A stretch of 60,279 bases of DNA. Origin: Myxococcales bacterium. Its GTDB lineage: Bacteria > Myxococcota_A > UBA9042 > UBA3505. Positions 31,301-39,954 of this stretch are shown here, one piece after another. The notes beneath the pieces are model-generated. The model made no database searches. It saw only the letters and a program-made list of their open reading frames with translations, and had not been told where the DNA came from. The stretch is from contig PBVT01000032.1 in the NCBI GenBank assembly GCA_002728755.1, forward strand, positions 1 through 60,279, in the 5' to 3' direction. The stretch's first letter is position 1, and each line of letters opens with the position of its first letter. Both the position numbers and the translations under genes were made by a program.

Positions 31301-33856
31301 ATCCAGCTGAATCTGATAGACCCTGGTGATCTCGTGATCGAGATCCACCTGAAGCTCCAGGTCTTCTGTTTGCTCGAACTGGGTGTCGAGGAACTCGATG
31401 TAGCTTTGCCAGTCGCCACGTTCCTGAAAAAAGGTTTCGAGCGATGCCCAGTCTCGAGTGCGGACATAACTTTCTCGAAGGGCGTTTCGAGCAAAGGTAT
31501 TCGCAGGGGCAATCTCGAGGATCTCAGCGAAGATCTCTCGAGCCCGATCATGTTCTTCCAGATGATCCGTATAGATTCTTCCCTGGCGTTCCAATAACTC
31601 AATACGACGTTTACGGCTCAGATCGGAGCGGTTCAACAGGCGACCGAGCAGCTCCAGTAGGGATTCCCAATGTTCCTGACGGGTATATAGGGACCACAGA
31701 GCACTCAGGGCCGGTGCGCTTTCCGGGTCGATATCAAGAACCTGTTCCCAATAACGAATCGCGCGCGTTGGATCATGCAGTCGGTTTTGCGCCAGACCTG
31801 CCAACTCAATGAGGACTCGTTTCCTGGATTCTGGTTCATGCTCCAGGGAGAGTTCTCGCTCATAGGTTTCGTAGAGCTTCTCAATATTATGTTTCGCCCG
31901 ATAGATCTCTCGTAACTTCTTAACGACGGCGATGTTTTCGGGATCCAGTTCTAGGATTCGTTCCAGGAATGGAATGGCCTGGCTCGGATTGGACATACGC
32001 TCAATCCAGAGGTCGGCGACCTGTAGAAACAATCCAAGTAGCTCGAGCGCGTCTTCCGTGACTTCAATCCGCTGTTGAAGGACCTGAATCAGGTCACGCC
32101 ATCGCTTTTTCCCCTCGTATTTCTCTGCGAGAGAATCCAGTGCGTCCACATTCGTGGGGCTCAGATCCATAATGCGTCGATAGGTCTTTGTGACCATGTC
32201 CTCCGATGGGATCCGCTCGTTGCTCTGGTAGATTTCTATGAGCTGGAAGAGCAGAGCGACCTTTTGATCAACCTCATCTTCACCAAGAGTCCCGACCTGT
32301 GTGTTGATGAAATCGACCAGCGCGTGCCATTTACCAGTCTCCTGGTATAGGGCGGAGATCGCTTCTTGGACTTCGGGGTCATCCGGAGCGTCCCGAAGAG
32401 CCCGTTTCCAGGATTCAAGTGCTCGGGTCGGGTCAGCGAGATGTTCGGTGGCCAGGCGCGCCATCTCCTTGGCCAGTTGTGCGCGTTGTCCTCGTTCGTC
32501 GGTCTGACCCAGCCGTTGCGCCAATGTGGCGTAGAGGCGGTTATAATCTCCGGTAGACTCGTACAGATTTTCGAAGAATTCGAGGGCCGGACTACTCTGT
32601 GGATCGAGGGAGCGCAATCTTCGGTAGGCATCTTCTGCACGCGGAAGATCTTGAAGAGTGTGCCAGAGAAGCTCTCCTACATGTTCAAGCAGGATAATCG
32701 CACGAGCTTTTTCGGGTCGCTGGCGTAACGCCTTCTCATGCAATTCGATGATACGCTCCACATCGCCCGTTTCCTGCAGAACTCGTGTTACCTCTCCAAA
32801 GGCGATCTCATCCGATGGGTCGATGGCGAGCACCTTTTGAAGATGCACCTCGGCCTTATCCGGATTGTTCAGAGGGCCTCGATAGAGTTCTGACAGGCGT
32901 CGGTGGGCCAGGAGGCGAAGAGGGCGGCTTTCCGTTTCAACCAGTACTTCCCGATAGAGCTCGTGCAGATCGTCCAGATCGTTCCTTTCGACATAGAGTT
33001 GATCAAGAAACTCTACGATCTCACTCGATTCGGAATTGGATTCGTACGCCTCTTTAGCCAGTTCGAGAACCTGCGGATCTCCTGCGTCCAGATCTCGAAT
33101 AAGTTCTGCCAACTCCATGAGTGTTGTGGCACGGCTTCGACGTCCGGGATCGGAGCGAGCCGCATCCAGGCGGTCACTCATCGAGGCTCGTAGCTCATCG
33201 ACCTGGTCGCGAATTTCTTCAAATAGGACGTTGTATTCATCTTCATGAGCGGCAGCATACTCAGCCCAACGAAGAGCTAGACCCGGTCGACCGCAATCGA
33301 CGGCGAGATGGGCTCCACGGGCCGCATGATGGGCCTTGGCGGATGCGGGGCCTTCGGTGGACATAAGACGTTCCACCCAGACGATCTGTACCTGCGTGGG
33401 TACTTGATCTCCGAGAAGTTCAATCGCTTTTTGTGCAGTCTCGGCACTCGGTGCCAACGTAAAGGCTTCGTCCAACACATCCTGGGTGAAGTCCGAATCG
33501 TGCAGAAGATTCAGAGAGAAATGAGCCGCTTGAATACAAGCCTGGGCCCCCCCCAACCCACCTTCGGAGCGTGCGGCTTGTACGATGGCGTCCACAAGCC
33601 ACAGCCCAAATTTTTCAACGCGTTGTTTCGGAATACGGTTTTGATCAAGCACTGCGGCCGCGGCGCGGAATAGGGTGTCCGGGTCACCAGCCTTTACACA
33701 GGCCGCCAGAAAGTCGCGCCTATATGTTGCCCGATCTGGATGATCGAGAAAGCGTTTACGTGCGACGTCCAACGGTAGGTTCAACCGATTCTCCCTTTCT
33801 CCAAGTCGATCTTGGAAACACGAGCTGACATCGAGCTTTATACCATTGAGAGCCAT
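22379..33856 (-). CDS. giant cytoplasmic TPR protein, AgmK/GltI-like in architecture
   Basis: 3825 residues in one uninterrupted frame of 11.5 kb. The N-terminus (MALNGIKLDVSSCFQDRLGE) has no signal peptide and I see no TM helix, so the protein should be cytoplasmic. Nearly the whole chain is helical TPR/HAT-like repeats of the pattern W/LxxLxxLYxxxxD...A...yrrxLxldPxxxxAlxxL, repeated dozens of times, strongly acidic, rich in Leu, Glu, Asp and Arg. No catalytic motif is seen. The gliding motility protein AgmK (GltI) of M. xanthus is, as I recall, a cytosolic TPR protein of similar size; the match here rests on size and architecture. It would be a very long superhelical scaffold. No Shine-Dalgarno is evident before the ATG at 33856. 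The next gene starts 46 bases after the stop. Confidence 0.88.
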   Translation of the reverse strand: MALNGIKLDVSSCFQDRLGERENRLNLPLDVARKRFLDHPDRATYRRDFLAACVKAGDPDTLFRAAAAVLDQNRIPKQRVEKFGLWLVDAIVQAARSEGGLGGAQACIQAAHFSLNLLHDSDFTQDVLDEAFTLAPSAETAQKAIELLGDQVPTQVQIVWVERLMSTEGPASAKAHHAARGAHLAVDCGRPGLALRWAEYAAAHEDEYNVLFEEIRDQVDELRASMSDRLDAARSDPGRRSRATTLMELAELIRDLDAGDPQVLELAKEAYESNSESSEIVEFLDQLYVERNDLDDLHELYREVLVETESRPLRLLAHRRLSELYRGPLNNPDKAEVHLQKVLAIDPSDEIAFGEVTRVLQETGDVERIIELHEKALRQRPEKARAIILLEHVGELLWHTLQDLPRAEDAYRRLRSLDPQSSPALEFFENLYESTGDYNRLYATLAQRLGQTDERGQRAQLAKEMARLATEHLADPTRALESWKRALRDAPDDPEVQEAISALYQETGKWHALVDFINTQVGTLGEDEVDQKVALLFQLIEIYQSNERIPSEDMVTKTYRRIMDLSPTNVDALDSLAEKYEGKKRWRDLIQVLQQRIEVTEDALELLGLFLQVADLWIERMSNPSQAIPFLERILELDPENIAVVKKLREIYRAKHNIEKLYETYERELSLEHEPESRKRVLIELAGLAQNRLHDPTRAIRYWEQVLDIDPESAPALSALWSLYTRQEHWESLLELLGRLLNRSDLSRKRRIELLERQGRIYTDHLEEHDRAREIFAEILEIAPANTFARNALRESYVRTRDWASLETFFQERGDWQSYIEFLDTQFEQTEDLELQVDLDHEITRVYQIQLDNVVRAGERMAEALKRRPDDLKAARWLLEHCDTAGRLNERRFVIDRILEHTDESHEKAQMLALGMEVAIEEGAAERAVRYGIDRLVMEATEYGSTTDLDALLELVGQTRTGAQLIGALNTASEALTDPADRALYQRASARLVDEYRSEPHEGIVCWQRILDEQPDDREALDALERLFRAARQWEDLEGVLQTKSNLLEGEEQVYVLKQLATLYEDILDQNGAALLVLRSAESVAPDDDDIRTSIRRLLGIEERFEELGILLEEDAEKKEGPERTRIHLRLIELRTGPLNQPLAGLELIGIVFDEAPDFRDHLVSPLHTLLDHPDVALDAARLLRRVREATGDATNLATVLETLRTIEPEAMARREATWALVELWERRLGEPLRAFELMDELIHEFGPEPDLLDRAERLAQSPVLRERYLDLLRSMDGQVDLSHETMSDIRHRRARLLQEEAATRVEACEVLEALLFDDPEDTEAATGLETLLVEAGEPEALLRFYRGRLDAAYETEEKIRLYRRMCGLLRDELDRPEETIDYYRSILLLDEENLPALQALEELYRSYERWDDLLQLLDRKALLAPTRTERAALFHEMGLIARDRLDDTERAIDELQRSIDEDPEFEDGFDALEQLLLRTDLPSHPDTVRRIIDFLLPRFQEQGRWEKVVYLHAMDAELQEDTSYRADQYAVIGKIWEERLNNKPRAYEAYLRAMEFNPDAIEFGQLARAVALETGQLEQYVTLVEQLLRDDVFQSPAERHLEVGALYERHLNQLDRAQKSYHKVLDIEPYHPEALRCLGRLHGTLQQPDQEMEIYLRLLDILGTAEERTQLHWQIARAASQNDSVDREVESLCYVADNPEFIEPEHLWEALHRLRTIYRERGDVDEIRGVLDQLIEHAKEPQEKIDFLDEAVEAAEDAGDVVAAIEHQRTRVDLTPEDIGSWKLLERLMEDAGNFPGLAEALRAEQAQFDDPTIREPCILRLIDVLSGPLGDSGQALSLIDTELNRGELSQRFIDKLIQRREDPNLAIPLGLALTQYFANTDQGWREANLWESLLSESPDEIDSIRAHERLIELYGGELADRAGGIRHSVALFAQDPHNEEMLAFLRQEFAEDPELIPTAAQALEEKLATAITDQRSNARESLAAEVYLAGNLPLALELQLRVAEEDPTRIATFEPLERYLREAEDWHKLAEYLLQHSNLESAPDKRQSVLIELADVCWHGKNALGEAEEALSRVLAENPAHKIAFLEARALAIERTDLAAEVELCQHRLSYADVEEEMTLRLDLLSLLSEQLNDDQSAMEHAEALLAVHAENHSVRGAILGFCEQSPDSRLVLAPGLCDAYIDGEEPELADRCLTLLSEVQEEDELAHTLRRQLTLRRDQLQDNVRAIQTSYALVDCRPTDVTNYEDAAHLGKELGEPHITETVTVLSTTVMANATADSNWAPLALRVARYAAEHKDPVRAVDLYRTAVTASPDDLVVVDEMLDYCRDEGLHTRRVELLSELAEDCADSERAIDLLRDGADTLQNDLNDPGRAAKMLHRILDRVPADLRAMDRLEEIYQSMDDPSALEELYEHWLGVADNDVIRINVNWRYAYLLVDRVKDNNAALDRLESILSLDPAHEDTIGLLRSWARVENNHVSPELKRRAIDVLDYQTSFKQVDEDHAVLLQSKAFLAENNEEKADHFEKLMELHEHSLKPDAFSAACQALQADPGRQRIYPTLAQLAHELGEETALVGILIQLENNVDGLDQNEVFETFLANELWIQDRLEEAVLRYEIVAELGAADTEILDRLESYLRDQEQPDRLSRILGRRVDHETDPADRAKVLMELGRIQFEQLSQPEFARDSLLRARQDAPDDAAIFGLAETVLKALEDMPALEEIYRSEIRNSSDRDETIRLQLALAQTLDHGLDRPVEAAEYYEEVLATRTDDVELLQILDRIYTDAERWNELLIILKQSLTLTDDEKVQTGIHLRLGTMLWSNLNRHEEALDHLRLVLSHDATNATTIQTLEELMETGAVPVIQVASLLEPAYEELGQTDSLVGLLYKELDEVTRPSSRVEIRIQLAELLEGKENKVEEVFHQRIMAIAEGAEVDHQLEQLTSHAHQSIAMDQLAKVLRERIDDVTDSRLRIRLLHFTAELLETEIRSLPKATELLEQIRMESPGDAKALKALRRIYDEIGEVDALVDVMEELEGAKGSDDPTGRVDLMVERATLQHRVLNNSHEAAILLRTALMERPEHDGAVDLLEELAQDPEVFPIARETLEPLFRERADTYRLVRLYESGASAQDMPEVRADLYRRAGEVLSEHNQDPEKVLALFLDSLKDYPFQEELLHQTLALTVECDAFASAEASLRALIEAGLAPDEEVAIRELMISSANDESETIRNECRSILDLKPDRLDIIERLLTMAHAQQDQQEVLELCRMKLDLPLDQASRMESLRAAAIAAQALEQTDITETYWQELLVANPNAIDALEALETIYTEQSDHESLVDILDRKVELCRDSDEFITIKIRLADLRIRHLNDHATASADLEDALARESERYDIVLMLAECYRTLDLHRRLYELLDAHAVHCPDEEQRLDMMSELAYLAHKRFSKTDDAITYYHQILTVDPAHERAFSGLREVYQHIGRTDELMALLRDRLERIHSDEERGQLLSEIVSLRIENGDREPSLMSDLEEILRLDPENTSAMQHLGDLQSEQGDHAAAYELYRRCLNVATNPVERTQFRRRLGILCAGELGRPEEALEHLEMVNANSPDDVHVFQMVESLYGDQHGYSKLTRLYESRLEQELNATERVELIARLARLYLLHEPNDEAFIQWVEKGRQLRPDHPELVKLLIQFHEEHNNTRELVPLLSWYVNYLEARRQLDQAAQYALQLARHHINDNNWNEAGVYARMVNRYAPDNEEGVLLLGEVLEHTKEWELARKLYEQALQLPENPANEALRTEVLYRIAHTSSMLNETTKALDCLQRCLDRDSSHEKAKTLAQSLS

Positions 33857-36674
<2,818 letters not shown>

Positions 36675-36678
36675 GATT

Positions 36679-36969
36679 ATGCCTGATTGGGATGCTGCCC
36701 AAATCAAAGACGATGATTTTGAATCGTTTGTAGATGCGGTTCAAGAGTTGCTCCATGATCTAGGCGTTCCAGGGGTGTTTTCTTCAAGAAAAGCATTGGC
36801 AATACTAGAAAAGCTATTCGACCTGGGCGTGAGCCTGGAGGTTGTCCAGCGGGGCATTCTGACTGGTTTTGATCGGAAAACAAAACGAGGGAAAGAGGTC
36901 CGGGGACTGAGTGATTTGCTTCCAACGATTCGAGCGGAAGCTCGACGGAGTGGAGTACCCGACGCATGA
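36679..36969 (+). CDS. 96-residue unknown protein between gyrB and helicase-loader-like gene
   Basis: Starts 4 bases after the gyrB stop and its TGA overlaps the next ATG (ATGA), so it is embedded in a tight operon. Predicted all-helical; a central LAILEKLFDLGVSLEVVQRG followed by RGLSDLLPTIRAEAR looks like a helical-bundle adaptor. The phrase pattern is faintly like DnaD/DnaB_2-type primosome domains, but I cannot assign it. Coupling to the loader suggests a partner role in replication initiation or restart. Confidence 0.7.
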   Translation: MPDWDAAQIKDDDFESFVDAVQELLHDLGVPGVFSSRKALAILEKLFDLGVSLEVVQRGILTGFDRKTKRGKEVRGLSDLLPTIRAEARRSGVPDA

Positions 36970-37874
36970 ACCTGCCCGCCCAGAAAAAGATGAAGCGATG
37001 TGGAACCTGTCGAGGCACCCGTGTAGAAACGTACGAGGGGAGTCTGGTAGCGGAAGCTCGTCTATGTAGCGAGTGCTTAGCGCCTTGCCCGGAGTGTTCT
37101 GGCAGTGGCGAGGTCGTTGTGAATGAAGATGGCTATCGCCTCATCCGGCAATGTTCGACATGTCTTACGCCGACCAAACGGGCTCGAATGTTTACGAAGG
37201 CCTGTGTCCCTCCACGGTACCATCGGAGTACTTTAGCATCCTATCGAGCGATTGAGGGGAACCAGGGATCGGTCCGAGACGGGTTGGTCGATTATATTAA
37301 GAACTATCGTACCGATCCTCGGGGGATCCTACTCATTGGCGACCCTGGTGTCGGTAAGACCCATCTTTTATCCGCGCTGATTCGTGGGCTCACACTGGTA
37401 CATGGTGTGCCCTGTCGGTTTGTCGAGTTCGGGCAATTGCTCAGTCAGATCAAGGTGGGATACCAATCGGGTCAAACAGAAGAGCAGATCGTTGCTCCTC
37501 TCGTCTCCGTACCCGTTCTTGGAATCGATGATATGGGGAAAGGCGTTGGATCGGAGTGGGAGATGATGATCCTCGATGCGCTCATCAGCCGACGATACAA
37601 CGCACGACGTCCAGTTCTGGTGACGACCAACTATCGTTTACGCGATCCGCTCAATGCCCTACACGCTCCGAGCCACGGAAAATCCACCGCGGAGATTGCT
37701 GTGGATCCGATCGCGAAAGGGCGAACCCGAAAAGACCGGGTTCGTGCCGCTCGTCAGCGTGTTAGCGAAAGCCTTGAGGATCGAGTCGGTGCTCGCGTCG
37801 CAAGTCGTCTGGGTGAGATGTGTTATGTCTATGGCGTAGAGGCGACAGACTTCCGTAAGAAGGGCCTCATCTGA
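36966..37874 (+). CDS. DnaC/IstB-like ATPase with four CxxC zinc-finger-like head
   Basis: 302 residues. The N-terminal ~70 residues contain four CxxC pairs (C12/C15, C34/C37, C41/C44, C63/C66); two are in DnaJ-type CxxCxGxG context (CGTCRGT and CPECSGSGEV), so a DnaJ-like zinc-binding module is likely. The AAA+ core has Walker A GDPGVGKTHLL (125-135), Walker B VLGIDDMG and a sensor-like PVLVTTNYRLRD. DnaC, DnaI and IstB belong to this ATPase group. No transposase is nearby, and the gene follows gyrB, so a replicative helicase loader is more likely than IstB. The C-terminus (about 255-302) is basic then ends with a short family-specific tail. The start overlaps the preceding stop. Confidence 0.85.
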   Translation: MNLPAQKKMKRCGTCRGTRVETYEGSLVAEARLCSECLAPCPECSGSGEVVVNEDGYRLIRQCSTCLTPTKRARMFTKACVPPRYHRSTLASYRAIEGNQGSVRDGLVDYIKNYRTDPRGILLIGDPGVGKTHLLSALIRGLTLVHGVPCRFVEFGQLLSQIKVGYQSGQTEEQIVAPLVSVPVLGIDDMGKGVGSEWEMMILDALISRRYNARRPVLVTTNYRLRDPLNALHAPSHGKSTAEIAVDPIAKGRTRKDRVRAARQRVSESLEDRVGARVASRLGEMCYVYGVEATDFRKKGLI

Positions 37875-37887
37875 CCCAAAGGTCGAC

Positions 37888-39201
37888 CTATTGTACGGCT
37901 ACTTCTGCCGCTTCTGGTTTACCAATGGTACGTAGCGCCGTACTTCCGTCGACGCTGTACTGTTCGACAACACCCAACTCGATAAGACGGGTGAGAAGCC
38001 GTTCTCGTTGATTCACATCCTGGGGAAGGTTGGCGTCACGCCAACGGGTCAGGAAATAGCCGCGTCCTACGAATCCCCGGTAGCGGAAATGAACTTCAGC
38101 CCTACGTAACGAATCCCAGGCGGAGCGAAGCATCTCGTTCGTAAAGACGTGTTGTTCCAGGGTCTTCTTGATCCATTCGGGATCGGGCTCGTCTTTCGAC
38201 TTCGTTTTGGATTTCTTCGCACTGCTAGCACTTTGCGATTCCGACGGAAGATCCGTCATCAGCGGGATAGTGTCACTGTTGGCATGCAATTCGAGGGTTT
38301 TCCGCAGCTGTGGAGAAAGGGTTTGCTCCACTGTCTGTGTAGGATCCTGTCGTATCTTGATCGCGGTCTCACCCAGGATCTGCACCTCCTCGATGGTCGT
38401 TGTTTCCACCAGATAATCCAGAATCGCTTCGCGTGTTTCCACATCGGTCGGAACATTAAGACCGCGCCATCGGTGGATAAAATAACCGCGCCCCAGATAT
38501 CCACCATGGTCCTCGAAATAACCGACGGCACGGATAATCTCGGCCAACACCTGTGCGGCGATGTCAGGATCAATCTCAGCGGGTTGCTCGTCGGGTGCAA
38601 CCTCATCACCAGAGAGAGCAGCGAGAACCTTTTCTCCCAGTATCTCCGGTGGACATTCTCGTAGGAGATCCACATGGCCATAGGCGGCTCGTCGTAGGCG
38701 CGGACTCAGGGCTTCATCGCCCCAGGATGCGAGATATACGACCTTACCCATTGCTCGAACGGCTTCGACCGCAGGGGCGTGGTCCGCGTCACCAGAGGCC
38801 AGGACCAGCACATCAAAGGCATCACCAGCCGCGAAACGGATCATGTCTGCGACCATCGATGTATCCACTTCTTTCTCTTCGGTATAACTGGTGGACACTC
38901 CGCAGGCTGGACATCGTGTCATTCGACGAATACGTGGGAATCGATACACAAAGAATCCCTCGACGTATTCGAGGCTATCCAGGAAGCGCATTAAACCACG
39001 CAGCTGGCCATACTCTGGAGATTCGGGATCGAGTCGATCCGGAATACCCGTATAGTAGTGTGCACCTGTGAGTTGGTCTCCGTTTACCCGCTCGACAAGC
39101 CACTGCGTGAGCGCACCATAGTCGAGATGGTGTCGACCACCGCGAGCACGCTCCAAATTTTCATAGAAATTCTTTCCATCAAAAAAGACGGCAACACGCA
39201 T
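37888..39201 (-). CDS. NYN-domain (LabA/DUF88-like) protein with duplicated C-terminal domain
   Basis: 437 residues from the ATG at 39201 (MRVAVFFDGKNFYENL); upstream in-frame codons would add an unlikely hydrophobic stretch. The N-terminal ~200 residues form an NYN PIN-like nuclease domain: FFDGKNF carries the first acidic residue, TSMVADMIRFAAGDAFDV and LVLASGDADHAPAVEA carry the others. A CPAC pair sits between. After it come two similar segments of about 70 residues (about 225-300 and 350-425), each containing GRGYFxxRWRxxNxPxDVxxRExxL. They look like duplicated winged-helix/RNA-binding modules, joined by a Ser/Lys-rich linker. The predicted activity is RNA cleavage or binding. It converges on the DnaC-like gene and diverges from the PTPS-like gene. 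Confidence 0.85.
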   Translation of the reverse strand: MRVAVFFDGKNFYENLERARGGRHHLDYGALTQWLVERVNGDQLTGAHYYTGIPDRLDPESPEYGQLRGLMRFLDSLEYVEGFFVYRFPRIRRMTRCPACGVSTSYTEEKEVDTSMVADMIRFAAGDAFDVLVLASGDADHAPAVEAVRAMGKVVYLASWGDEALSPRLRRAAYGHVDLLRECPPEILGEKVLAALSGDEVAPDEQPAEIDPDIAAQVLAEIIRAVGYFEDHGGYLGRGYFIHRWRGLNVPTDVETREAILDYLVETTTIEEVQILGETAIKIRQDPTQTVEQTLSPQLRKTLELHANSDTIPLMTDLPSESQSASSAKKSKTKSKDEPDPEWIKKTLEQHVFTNEMLRSAWDSLRRAEVHFRYRGFVGRGYFLTRWRDANLPQDVNQRERLLTRLIELGVVEQYSVDGSTALRTIGKPEAAEVAVQ

Positions 39202-39238
39202 ACAAAAACCCCAAACCGAAAAACACAAAGATAACACG

Positions 39239-39262
39239 AGTATAACCCGAAAAACGTCGGGT
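39239..39262 (-). promoter_or_regulatory. candidate promoter and operator of the NYN gene
   Basis: On the minus strand TATACT (39244-39239) is a good -10 about 38 bases before the start codon. Directly upstream is a perfect 6-base inverted repeat, ACCCGA/TCGGGT, at 39245-39250 and 39257-39262, in the -10/-35 spacer where a repressor would act. No -35 is visible. The left half plus loop (ACCCGAAAAA) recurs upstream of hslV. Confidence 0.35.
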
Positions 39263-39386
39263 CCGCCATTCGAAAACAAGGGACTAGCATTTCCTGGGTT
39301 TACGATGTCGTCGAAAATGGCTTGCCAGACGGTGGCGATTCGTGGGAGTAAGGGCGTGTTCGAACGAGCTGGTCGAGGGGTCTTAC

Positions 39387-39896
39387 GTGGGCAATTATGA
39401 GCAATATGGGATCTGTGTCGACAAACAGAAGTTCAACTTTTGTGCGGCACATTTCCTGATTTTTGAAGACGGCACGCGTGAGGAGCTGCACGGGCATAAC
39501 TACCATGTGACGGTCGATGTCGAAGGTGAGCTGTCTGGTGGCGATCTGGTGGTAGACTTCATCCCATTTAAGCCCATGGTAAAGGCGCTTTGTGATGAAT
39601 TGGATCACTGCATGTTGATTCCAGCCCAGAACGAAAAGATCGAATACGAGCTGCGAGAGGGTAACGTCTACCTGTCGTTCGACGCCGATCGGTTTACGTT
39701 TCCGGCCCGTGATGTGCGAATCCTACCCATCCCCAATACAAGCACGGAATGTCTCGCTCGATATCTCGCTCACGCGATGCGGGAGAAGATCTGGTCCGAT
39801 TTCTCCGACGTTCAGCTGACTCGTCTGAAGGTTGCGGTCTCCGAATCTCCTGGGCAGGCCGGATGGTATGCCTGCTCTCTTCAACGGGAAGATTGA
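39387..39896 (+). CDS. 6-pyruvoyl-tetrahydropterin synthase / QueD-family enzyme
   Basis: 169 residues from the GTG at 39387, which has GAGGGG six bases upstream; a GTG at 39342 is in frame without such a site. Zinc ligands of the family are visible: one His in FCAAHFL and the HGHNYHV pair. DFIPFKPMVKALCDELDH carries the conserved Asp-His region. NTSTECLARYLA and VSESPGQAGWY correspond to the family's C-terminal Glu motif. QueD converts dihydroneopterin triphosphate into carboxytetrahydropterin for queuosine; PTPS enzymes make pyruvoyl-tetrahydropterin. With no other que or fol gene here I cannot choose. Confidence 0.85.
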   Translation: MGNYEQYGICVDKQKFNFCAAHFLIFEDGTREELHGHNYHVTVDVEGELSGGDLVVDFIPFKPMVKALCDELDHCMLIPAQNEKIEYELREGNVYLSFDADRFTFPARDVRILPIPNTSTECLARYLAHAMREKIWSDFSDVQLTRLKVAVSESPGQAGWYACSLQRED

Positions 39897-39954
39897 GAAC
39901 GAAATAGGTGGTAGCTTCCTTGCTCCAATCCTCAAGCTCTGGGAACATCGCGGC

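Noticed and set aside
36966-37874. IstB of an insertion sequence
   Set aside because: No IstA transposase or inverted repeats nearby, and the gene sits in a gyrB operon with an added zinc module.
38553-39071. 172-codon plus-strand ORF within the NYN gene
   Set aside because: It is a shadow frame rich in Arg/His/Pro; the opposite strand has clear NYN motifs.
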